Of a stretch of 64,000 nucleotides of DNA, positions 45,026-54,000 are shown piece by piece. The stretch spans positions 155,283-219,282 of the forward strand of contig NZ_VOLC01000013.1 of NCBI RefSeq assembly GCF_009797935.1, written 5' to 3'. This DNA comes from Lunatibacter salilacus. Lineage in GTDB: Bacteria; Bacteroidota; Bacteroidia; Cytophagales; Cyclobacteriaceae. The notes under the pieces were generated by a model that saw only the letters and a program-made list of their open reading frames with translations, was not told the DNA's origin and did no database searches. How positions within the stretch are numbered: position 1 is the first letter of the stretch; the number at the start of each line of letters is the position of its first letter. The position numbers and the translations under genes are program-made.

Positions 45026-46666
45026 ATGAAAATCTGGCTGATCACAATAGTATTTATGGGTCTCGCTCAGTCCCATGCCGAACAGATCCCAGTCTCAGGA
45101 ATTCCTGAAATCAATTCCCTTTTATATTTAGCAAGAGAAACTCAGTTTTCCCAACCTGATTCAAGCTATAATATCGCTTCCAAAGCACTAAAGGAAAGTG
45201 AAAAAGTTGGTGATCGGAAAAGTTCCGGACTCTGCCAACAGTTTTTGGGAGAGCTTTTATTTTTTCAGGGTATATATTCCGAAGCAGGAGAGCGGTTCCT
45301 TTTGGCAGGGGAGATTTTCCAGCGGTTAAACAACCGCGACTTATTGGTGGAAAATTACAATTTCCAAGGGCGACTGCATTACAAAACTTCCTCCCCCGAA
45401 GAAGCTTTAATTATGCATCAAAAGGCCTATGATTTGGCTTTTCAGGATGGAAACATTTTGGGCCAAGCGACATCAATGGGTTGGATTGGTGGAATGTATG
45501 AAAAAATGGGTGCCTATAGTGAAGCACTAACATGCCAATGGTCGGCGAAAGCATTATTTGAGGAAAATCAATTGGATTCTCTTTCGGCAGAAATCAATGA
45601 AAATCTTGGGAGCATATATGAAGACTTAGAAGCGTTTGATTCTGCTCTTTATTATTTTGATGCCGCCTATCAACTGAACCTGGCATCCGGGGATAGCCTA
45701 AAACTTATCAATACCATCAATAACCTCGGCGATATATACCGGAAAAAGGGGCAGATGAAAAAAGCACTTGCCACATCCTCCCAGGCTTTGGAGCTTAGCC
45801 GAATGCTCCGAGAACCTTACCAACTCAGCAGTGCCATGAGAGACGTAGCAAAAGCGCATCATGAATCCGGTGATTTTCAAAAAGCGTATGCCTATCTGGA
45901 TAGCAGTAGAATAGAATACCAGGAAATTTACAATCGAGAATCGGCCAGACAGTTGGCATTGATGAAGGAACTCTTTGAAGTCAGAATCAAAGATCAGGAG
46001 ATAAATGAGCTTACGAGAAAACAAAATTGGAATAATCAGCTCAAAGTTTTGCTCGTTCTTTTGATCTTGGCAATAGTCGCCTTTAGCCTGGTGGTTTTTA
46101 GTAGGCAAAAACTGAAATCCAAAGCTGCGGAGGAATCGATGATTCAGCAAAAAGCAGTTTTGGATACGAGGCAGAAGCTAATAGAAACTGAGCTTGCCAA
46201 TGTGCAGCTAAAGGAACGACAGATGAAAATGGACTTGGAAGCTAATGCCAAAGCCCTCGCTGCGGAAACACTACATGTAATCGATAAAAACCGTGTATTG
46301 GAAGAACTTCGGAAAAGACTTTCCAGTACGCTGGAGGATGATCCGAAAGAACAGAAAAAAAAGATCAGGAACCTTATCAAAATGATTGATTTTAATCTGG
46401 TCCATGAAACAGACTGGAACGTTTTTCGAAATAATTTTGAGAAAATTCACGAAGACTTTTTTGTTAATCTAAATCATGTGTCGAATAATCTTTCCCCGGC
46501 GGATCTTAAGCTTGCAACCTTGATGAAATTAAATCTAGGGTCAAAGGACATCGCTTCAACCCTAGGGATTTCCCAGGACAGCCTCCGAATTTCGAGATAC
46601 AGACTAAGGAAAAAACTTGACTTAAAAAACGGCGAAAGTTTACACCAATTTATAGTTGGTTTATAG
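45026..46666 (+). CDS. Membrane TPR protein with LuxR-type DNA-binding domain
   Basis: The 546-residue protein has a signal-like N-terminus, TPR repeats at about 30-320 (e.g. 'SSALYYFDAAYQLNLASGDSLKLINTINNLGDIYRKKGQMKKAL'), a transmembrane helix at about 335-357 (LLVLLILAIVAFSLVVF), a charged coiled-coil linker and a C-terminal helix-turn-helix at about 480-546 ('LSPADLKLATLMKLNLGSKDIASTLGIS', 'SLRISRYRLRKKL'). This is a one-component sensor-regulator architecture common in Bacteroidota: periplasmic TPR sensing, cytoplasmic DNA binding. The phytase gene starts 188 bp downstream on the same strand, so it may regulate it. Confidence 0.82.
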   Translation: MKIWLITIVFMGLAQSHAEQIPVSGIPEINSLLYLARETQFSQPDSSYNIASKALKESEKVGDRKSSGLCQQFLGELLFFQGIYSEAGERFLLAGEIFQRLNNRDLLVENYNFQGRLHYKTSSPEEALIMHQKAYDLAFQDGNILGQATSMGWIGGMYEKMGAYSEALTCQWSAKALFEENQLDSLSAEINENLGSIYEDLEAFDSALYYFDAAYQLNLASGDSLKLINTINNLGDIYRKKGQMKKALATSSQALELSRMLREPYQLSSAMRDVAKAHHESGDFQKAYAYLDSSRIEYQEIYNRESARQLALMKELFEVRIKDQEINELTRKQNWNNQLKVLLVLLILAIVAFSLVVFSRQKLKSKAAEESMIQQKAVLDTRQKLIETELANVQLKERQMKMDLEANAKALAAETLHVIDKNRVLEELRKRLSSTLEDDPKEQKKKIRNLIKMIDFNLVHETDWNVFRNNFEKIHEDFFVNLNHVSNNLSPADLKLATLMKLNLGSKDIASTLGISQDSLRISRYRLRKKLDLKNGESLHQFIVGL

Positions 46667-46744
46667 GATACAATTAAATAACCTACCCGTAACATGGCAT
46701 AATATATTGATATTCAATATTTTAAATTACTTTTTTAATATTGC

Positions 46745-46812
46745 TGTTGCCGTTTTGTTAACGCTGCCAGATTTAAATGTTGCTGTTTTGATAACGGTTT
46801 ACCCTAGCTTTC
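46745..46812 (+). promoter_or_regulatory. Double Pho-box-like repeat and promoter of the phytase operon
   Basis: TGTTGCC-GTTT-TGTTAAC (46745-46762) and TGTTGCT-GTTT-TGATAAC (46778-46795) are two copies of a 7-4-7 element, the start-to-start distance being 33 bp (three times 11). Nine bases later comes TAGCTTTC (46805-46812), a one-mismatch -7 element. No -33 TTTG is seen. The layout matches a PhoB-activated promoter. The phytase ATG is about 40 bp downstream. Confidence 0.6.
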
Positions 46813-46853
46813 ATTTGGGCTTCCAACTAATTTTGACCCAAAATAAAACGCTC

Positions 46854-47942
46854 ATGCACATGGTTAAATTTTTCTATTCTTGTTTTACGCTAGTCCTTTT
46901 GATGTCTGGTTGTCAAAGCCAAAAACCAACTGATTCGGATTCACTCGAATCAAATGATTTCGTAGTAACACCTTTTGTCACTACAGATTCAGTCATTCAC
47001 GATACCGACGATCCCGCCATTTGGATCAATTCCGCGGATCCCTCCAAAAGCTTGATCATTGGCACCGATAAAGATGCTGACGGTGCATTATATGTTTTTG
47101 ACTTAAAGGGTAAAACCATCGATTCACTGGTCGTGCGGAATCTTCAACGTCCAAATAACGTGGATGTGGGATACGGCCTTAAATATGGTGATGGAAAAAT
47201 AGATTTTGCCGTCACTGGAGAGCGTCTTACTTCTAGACTGAGATTTTATAGCCTTCCCGAAATGAAAGAAATAGCAGATGGAGGGGTTGAAATCTATCTT
47301 GATGAAACAGGACCGGAATACAAAGACCTGATGGGAGTTGCCGTATATCACGATAAGGCTGCTGATATTCATTATGTGATTGCAGGGCGAAAAAACGGAC
47401 CTACGGACGGGACATATCTTTGGCAGTACCGTATAGATGGAACGGAATCTGGAATTGAGCTGGAGTTGGTGCGTAAATTCGGGAAGTATAGTGGCAACAA
47501 AGAAATAGAGGCTATTGCTGTTGATCATGAGCTCGGCTACATTTATTATTCAGACGAGGGAGTTGGGGTAAGGAAATATCACGCCAACCCTGCAAAGGGC
47601 AATGAAGAACTGGCCTTGTTTGCTACGGAAGGATTTACGGATGACCACGAAGGCATTTCGATCTACCAAACATCTCAAAATGAAGGCTACATACTTGTCT
47701 CTGATCAGGGAGCAAACCTTTTTCATGTGTTTCCAAGAGAGGGAAACCAGGGAAATCCAAATGATCATCCACTTTTAATCAAGATTCCACTAAGCACGGT
47801 TTCCAGTGACGGGTCAGAAGTGACAGCCGTTAATTTGGGGCCGAATTTCCCCAAGGGGATGTTTGTGGCCATGTCCGATGACAAAACATTCCAAATTTAT
47901 TCTTGGGAACAACTCGAAAAATACATCAACCAGAAAAACTAA
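46854..47942 (+). CDS. Beta-propeller phytase (3-phytase) lipoprotein
   Basis: From the ATG at 46854 (or 46860) the 362-residue product starts with a lipoprotein leader (VLLMSGC). The open frame extends back to 46656, but that region carries the promoter repeats and reads as non-leader sequence. The beta-propeller phytase motifs are present: 'DTDDPAIWINSADPSKSLIIGTDKDADGALYVFDLKG' early, 'DVGYGLKYG', 'KEIEAIAVDHELGYIYYSDE', 'DDHEGISIY' and 'LVSDQGANLFHVF' late. These calcium-dependent enzymes remove phosphates from phytate. It is 6 bp upstream of a TonB receptor gene, so the receptor may import the inositol phosphates it produces. Confidence 0.9.
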   Translation: MHMVKFFYSCFTLVLLMSGCQSQKPTDSDSLESNDFVVTPFVTTDSVIHDTDDPAIWINSADPSKSLIIGTDKDADGALYVFDLKGKTIDSLVVRNLQRPNNVDVGYGLKYGDGKIDFAVTGERLTSRLRFYSLPEMKEIADGGVEIYLDETGPEYKDLMGVAVYHDKAADIHYVIAGRKNGPTDGTYLWQYRIDGTESGIELELVRKFGKYSGNKEIEAIAVDHELGYIYYSDEGVGVRKYHANPAKGNEELALFATEGFTDDHEGISIYQTSQNEGYILVSDQGANLFHVFPREGNQGNPNDHPLLIKIPLSTVSSDGSEVTAVNLGPNFPKGMFVAMSDDKTFQIYSWEQLEKYINQKN

Positions 47943-47948
47943 CTAATC

Positions 47949-50717
47949 ATGAAAAAACAACTACTTGTTACTTTATCCGTGTTGTCTATCCTCCTGTGTG
48001 CGGGAAATGGATGGGCGCAGGGAGTACTGAAGGGGAGGTTGATCGATGCGCAAAATCTGTCCCTCCCCGGTGCCAATGTAATCGTTCAGGGGACAACTAT
48101 TGGAACTATCACGGATCAAAAGGGAGATTTTTCCATTCCGAATTTACCTTCAGGGAATGTTGAAATTAAGGTAACATACCTAGGATTTGGAGAGCTTATA
48201 AAAGTAGCACAAATCCAGAGTGGTCAAACAACTACCCTTGACTTTAAAATGGATGAAGCCGAGTTGCTGGCTTCGGAATTTGTGGTATTCGGGGACAGGC
48301 TCAAAGGCCAGGCAAAAGCGCTGAACCAACAAAAAAACAACGCCAACATAACCAACATCGTGTCCTCAGATCAGATCGGCCGTTTTCCTGATGCCAACAT
48401 CGGGGATGCCTTAAAGCGAATCCCCGGTATCACCATGCAAAATGATCAGGGAGAAGCCCGAAATATTATTATCCGTGGGATGGCTCCCCAGCTCAACTCC
48501 GTGACTTTGAATGGGGAACGAATTCCCTCCGCAGAAGGAGACAACAGGAATATCCAAATGGACTTGATTCCTTCGGATATGATTCAAACCATCGAAGTAA
48601 ATAAGGCCGTATTGCCCAATATGGATGCGGATGCAATCGGAGGCTCGGTGAATCTGGTTACGAGGCAAGCTCCAAACTCGCTTCGAGTTTCAGGAACGGC
48701 AGCCAGCGGTGTTAACCTTTTGTCTAACAAGCCAATCTGGACTGGAGGCATGATCTTGGGAAATCGCTTTGCCAATGATAAGCTTGGAGTGATTTTCTCA
48801 GGTTCCTATAACAACCACAACTTTGGTTCTGACAATGTGGAAGGCGTTTGGTATGATTCAGATAATGGTGTAGCCCTTGAAGAGTTTGATATCCGAAAGT
48901 ATGTGGTACAGCGGGTAAGAAGATCTGCCACTCTAGCGCTAGATTATGAGCTTTCTCCGAATCATACCCTTTTTCTGTCTGGCATGTACAATCAGCGGGA
49001 CGATTTTGAAAATCGCTATAGGATGCGTGTCAGCAATTTGGACGATTCCTTCGACGACGGAGATTTCACTCAGACCAGCCCGGGGGTCTATCAGACAATC
49101 GGAAGGGTGGAATTCCAAACAAAAGGTGGCCTGGACAATAACCGGATCAAAGCTACACGATTGGAGGATCAGCGTGTATATAATGTCACAGGCGGTGGTA
49201 AACACCTTTTCAACAAACTTCGGACGGATTGGAACCTTACCTATGCCAAAGCTTCCGAAGAAAGACCAAACGAACGCTATTCCTCCCATCGCTCCTCCGG
49301 ACAAAATGTACGCGTAGATTTATCCAATCCCCGCTTTCCTTTAGCAATTCTTTCCAATCCTTCAGACAATCTGGGAATTGGTTTAAATGGACTATCTGAG
49401 CAGTATAGTTACACCTCTGACCAAGATCTCAACGGAAGATTGGACTTCAAACTTCCCTATTCCAATGATGGTATTCTTCAGTTTGGTTTGAGGTACCGGG
49501 GAAAGAAGAAAGACAGAGATAATGATTTTTTCGAATATGAACCAACTGATGAAGATGAATTTGGCGCTACACTCGGTGAAATTCCGAATCAGAATTTCAC
49601 TGATCCCAATTACCTCGCAGGTTCCCAGTATGCAGTTGGTACCTTTATGGATCCAAGTTTCTTAGGTGGGTTAAACCTGACAAATAGCAGTCTTTTTGAA
49701 GAATCTGACCTGCTTGAAGAATACGCTCCGGGAAATTACAATGCGTCTGAAAAAATAACTGCCGCCTACGTAATGGCAGATCAACAACTGACACAAAAAC
49801 TATCCGCAATAGCCGGCCTCCGGCTGGAGCACACTGCGATCGATTATGCCGGGAATATTTTCAATATTGACGACGAAACGATCTCCCCTACCTCTGGTGA
49901 TCAAAGTTATGCCAATTTTCTCCCCGGATTACACTTCAAATATGATCAAAGTGCCAATACGGTATTTCGATTTGCATGGACAAACACAATCGCCAGGCCA
50001 AATTATTTTGATCTGGTTCCTTATGCTGCATTCAGTATTGCGGATCAAGAACTGGAACGGGGAAACCCCAATCTAAAAGCCACTACTGCAATGAATTTTG
50101 ACTTTATGGCGGAGCGGTACTTTGATGACGTAGGAATGCTGTCGTTTGGCGCCTTTCACAAGGACATAGACAATTTTGTGTATACCATCACCACCCAAGG
50201 GTATTCCGATCCCGTTTTTGGCTCCAACCTTCAATATTCAAGGCCTGAAAATGGTGGTACGGCCACCGTGTCCGGATTGGAGGCTTCCTTTCAGCGGCAG
50301 TTTTTCAAGAACTTTGGACTGTACCTAAACTATACCTTCACCAACTCATCTACTACTGGCATCGAAGACCGGGATGGTGAAGACTTACAGCTTCCCGGAA
50401 CAGCAAAGAATATGTTCAATGCTTCTGTTTCGTACGAAAATGAGCGTTTGGTAGTTCGAGTATCACTCAACTATGCATCTGATTACTTGGATGAATTGGG
50501 TGGGGAGGGATTTGAAGACCGATATTATGACAAGCAGACTTTCCTAGATGTGAATGCTTCCTACGCATTCACACCAAAATGGCGGCTTTTTGCTGAAGGA
50601 AATAATTTGACCAATCAGCCTCTACGTTACTATCAGGGAATTCAGTCCCGAACCATGCAAATGGAATATTACAATGCCCGCTTTAACTTCGGAATTAAAT
50701 TTGACTTGTTTGAATAG
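47949..50717 (+). CDS. TonB-dependent receptor coupled to phytase
   Basis: The 922-residue protein has a signal peptide (ends NGWAQ), a carboxypeptidase-regulatory-like domain at about 25-110 ('GRLIDAQNLSLPGANVIVQG', 'VTYLGFG'), a plug at about 130-235 ('IGRFPDANIGDALKRIPGIT', 'NIIIRGMAPQLNSVTLNG', 'MDADAIGGSVNLVTR') and a barrel ending in 'YNARFNFGIKFDLFE'. No SusD partner is present, which is usual for this class. It starts 6 bp after the phytase stop, so both are one operon; a phytate or inositol-phosphate substrate is inference. A strong terminator follows. Confidence 0.88.
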   Translation: MKKQLLVTLSVLSILLCAGNGWAQGVLKGRLIDAQNLSLPGANVIVQGTTIGTITDQKGDFSIPNLPSGNVEIKVTYLGFGELIKVAQIQSGQTTTLDFKMDEAELLASEFVVFGDRLKGQAKALNQQKNNANITNIVSSDQIGRFPDANIGDALKRIPGITMQNDQGEARNIIIRGMAPQLNSVTLNGERIPSAEGDNRNIQMDLIPSDMIQTIEVNKAVLPNMDADAIGGSVNLVTRQAPNSLRVSGTAASGVNLLSNKPIWTGGMILGNRFANDKLGVIFSGSYNNHNFGSDNVEGVWYDSDNGVALEEFDIRKYVVQRVRRSATLALDYELSPNHTLFLSGMYNQRDDFENRYRMRVSNLDDSFDDGDFTQTSPGVYQTIGRVEFQTKGGLDNNRIKATRLEDQRVYNVTGGGKHLFNKLRTDWNLTYAKASEERPNERYSSHRSSGQNVRVDLSNPRFPLAILSNPSDNLGIGLNGLSEQYSYTSDQDLNGRLDFKLPYSNDGILQFGLRYRGKKKDRDNDFFEYEPTDEDEFGATLGEIPNQNFTDPNYLAGSQYAVGTFMDPSFLGGLNLTNSSLFEESDLLEEYAPGNYNASEKITAAYVMADQQLTQKLSAIAGLRLEHTAIDYAGNIFNIDDETISPTSGDQSYANFLPGLHFKYDQSANTVFRFAWTNTIARPNYFDLVPYAAFSIADQELERGNPNLKATTAMNFDFMAERYFDDVGMLSFGAFHKDIDNFVYTITTQGYSDPVFGSNLQYSRPENGGTATVSGLEASFQRQFFKNFGLYLNYTFTNSSTTGIEDRDGEDLQLPGTAKNMFNASVSYENERLVVRVSLNYASDYLDELGGEGFEDRYYDKQTFLDVNASYAFTPKWRLFAEGNNLTNQPLRYYQGIQSRTMQMEYYNARFNFGIKFDLFE

Positions 50718-50744
50718 ATTGCAAATTTAAAAAACCACCCCTTT

Positions 50745-50779
50745 AAAAAAGGCTGCATAATAATCGGCAGCCTTTTTTT
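50745..50779 (+). terminator. Terminator after the TonB receptor gene
   Basis: GGCTGC (50751-50756) pairs with GCAGCC (50767-50772), with A-rich and T-rich flanks extending the stem, followed by a T run. Confidence 0.8.
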
Positions 50780-50970
50780 ATTGGTTTTCCAAGAATTTAT
50801 AAAACAATTTAAAATGGCAACCCCGAATTTTCCGTGGAAATAGCTTACATTTTCTCGAATTAGTTTTTGGCGCTTATCGTCTCAATCATAAGCTACAAAT
50901 TCCAAATTACCTTTAAAATTTTAACTTAATTTTTTTATTCTACTTACAAATGCCCTGTACAGATTCAATT

Positions 50971-50988
50971 TTTTAACGTTTTGTTAAC
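50971..50988 (+). promoter_or_regulatory. Pho-box-like 7-4-7 repeat before the nuclease gene
   Basis: TTTTAAC-GTTT-TGTTAAC has the same 7-4-7 layout and the same GTTT spacer as the phytase promoter repeats. A TATCTTTA (51021-51028), one mismatch to the TAnnTTTG element, lies 32 bp further and the ATG follows at 51076. Confidence 0.55.
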
Positions 50989-51075
50989 AATAATCCAGAG
51001 CTAGTCTCAGCTCGACCAAGTATCTTTAGAAGTTGTTTCAGAATTCGTAAAGTTTCTTCTCCAATCAGACCCCCA

Positions 51076-54000
51076 ATGAAAAATATTTTAATTAAATCAA
51101 TTTTTCTCGCTCTATCTATCGTGTTGAGTATGGTACCTTCTCATGCACAGAACAGGGAAATTGCAGGCTGGACATTTGGTGAGCTTGTTGGAGAGGAATC
51201 ACAGTTTGCCAATCGAGGAAATTTCAATAATATTGGCGTAAGGGAAATATCACTTACCAATGCCGATCTCAATGAATATGTCGGAGGTTTTTCTGGAAGG
51301 TCTATCACTTCTAATCGATGGGTGGATGAAGAACTTGAAAAATTTTGGGTAATTCAGGTAAATACCCTTGGATTTGAAAATTTGAATTTGTCATCCAAAC
51401 AACGAAGTTCCGACTCAGGTCCTAGAGATTTTAAGGCTGAATATAGCTTGGACGGTACATTTTGGGAAGATATACCTGGAGGAATCATAACAGTGGCCAA
51501 TGATTTCACATCCGGTACTTTGAATAAAATCTCTTTACCTCAGGATGCAAATAACCAAACACTCATTTTTATCCGCTGGATAAACACTTCCAATATCTCC
51601 GTAAGCGGCGGAACAATCTCCTCAGCAGGCACAAGTAGAATTGACGAAATCTTTATTGAAGGAGAAGTACTTGGTGGGGCATTAGAACCAACAGCATCAC
51701 CTGTAATTAATCCCGATGGCGGAATTTTTGAGGAGGCACAGACAGTGACTTTGACATCTGAAACCCCAGGTTCGACAATTTATTACACCCTCGATGGTAG
51801 CGCTCCTAACTTGGGAAGCACTTTATATTCAACACCGATAGTGATTGAAGAAAGCGCAATACTTTTTGCGATTGCAGTGGCGGAAGGTTTTAATTTCAGC
51901 GAAACAAGTACCGCACAGTTCACGATTGAAATGCCGGGCATTCCATCTTCATCAATTCCTTATAATCAGAATTTCGGTGATTTTGTCAATTTAAGCAGTC
52001 CCGTAACTTCTTTTGGAGTGAATGACGAATGGAGTTTTGAAGGGTCTGCATTAAATTATAATGGACTTTTCAGTTCCGGTACAAGTGCTGGCCTACGGGG
52101 AGGTGATGTCATGGGTTATCAGCATACAGGATCATCTGGAGTTTTCACAGCTTCTCTGGAACTTGAAAACGATACTAATTTTCCAATCACAGATTTGGAA
52201 ATATCATATGTGGGAAAGGTTGCAAGACTAGATCAAACTAGGTTTCCCGAGTGGACCGTATCGGTAAACGGATCTTTGATTCCTGAATTGGCATATAGCA
52301 CTTCCACAGGTGAGGACATGCAAGTGTCGGCCTCACTATCTGAATTAAACATACAACCGGGAGAATTTTTGAACATTTCTTGGTCCTCTGACAGAGGCTT
52401 TAACGCATCTGGCGGAAGCCGTCAGATCGGACTAACAAATGTACGGATCGAAATTCCAGAAGTTCTTGAGCCAGTTGATTTTGTGAATTGGGATTTTACA
52501 ACACAACCTGGAAATCAGCTTTCCACACCAGGAGTTTCGCTTCAACCGGGAGTAGAAGCCAGGGATTTTGCCCGTGGTTCAGACATCAATCCAGCTTCTG
52601 CGCGCAATTCCATCAGCTCAAATGGTTGGAATGAAGGTGATAACAGATATTATACATTTGGATTTAATGTGGCTCTTGACAAGCTAATTGACCTAACGTC
52701 ACTTCAAATAGGCTCCACCTCATCAGGTACTGGCCCACGAGATTTAGCATTAGTCTACAGTGGAGACAATTTCACATCCAGACTGGCTGAATGGCAACAC
52801 ACTGGCTCCTTTGTAAATCAAATTCTTGACCTTTCCGGTTTACTAAACCTGTCCGGCAACATTGAATTTAGAATCATTAGAACCAGCGATATAGCTGCAA
52901 ATGGCAGCACAATTGGTTCTGGGGGAACTATGAGAATAACCAATTTCTTCCCAGGTCCGCTTCCCGTCACGTTCACAGGCATTATTAAAGATGCAGACGG
53001 TGTAATTATTCCAGCTATTACAACCAACCCTTCACAACTTGATTTCGGCGCCGTAAGCTTAGCTGCTCTTGCGCCAATTCTTTCTTACGAACTTACTGGC
53101 GAAAACTTAGAAGGTCCGGTAAATGTCAGTGCACCCGCTCCTTATGGGGTGTCGAAGGACGGGATAGACTTTGCCGGATCTATTGAGTTTTCCATTGAAG
53201 AGTTAAGTGATTCTCAGACTGTATTTGTAAGGTTTGAAAATGCAGAGACGGGCAATTTCAGCACGGTAATCAGCAATCAGACTTCGAGCTCGCTTCCACT
53301 TTCTGTAAGCCTAACAGGTTCAGTTTTCGATCCGTTTAGTATCTCCGAAAATTTCAACACTACTTGTCCAGATTTAGCCTCAGGATGGGAAGCTATAAGT
53401 GTTACGGGAGAGCAACAATGGGCTTGTACTACTTTTGGTAGAGCGGGGACAAACCCCACGGCTTCCTCACCTTTCGGCATTCAAATTAATGGCTTTTTTG
53501 AAGGACCTGTTTTAAATGAGGATTGGTTAATTACCGCTCCCTATAACTTGAATGATTATAATATTCCGCTATTGACTTTCTGGAGCAGGGTTGCATTTCA
53601 AGGTCCACGGTTGCGGCTTTTGATTTCAACAGACTATGAAAACGGTAACCCAAATGAATCAAGTTGGAAAGAACTCAGTGATAGGTTTGCATCCGGTGAC
53701 GAATGGACATTCTCTGGACAACTTGACCTGAGCGAATACCTGAACCAAACTGTTCGATTTGCATTTGTTTACAATTCCTCACCTGAGACAGGAGCTGCCC
53801 GATGGACACTTGATGATTTTACATTGTTCAGTTCAGAATTGCCAGCAGAACCATTCTTCTCAACTACCATAGGAAATCTGGATTACCTGCATTTTGGTAT
53901 TGTTCCGATCGGAGGTATATCCAGTACTACCCAATCCTTCAGCTTCAATCTTTCAAATCCAAGCTCAAACTTGACCATTTCGGCTGAGGAAGGATTTGAA

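Noticed and set aside
46656..46853. Extended start of the phytase gene
   Set aside because: The region holds the 7-4-7 repeats and -7 element, and a proper lipoprotein leader starts at 46854 or 46860.
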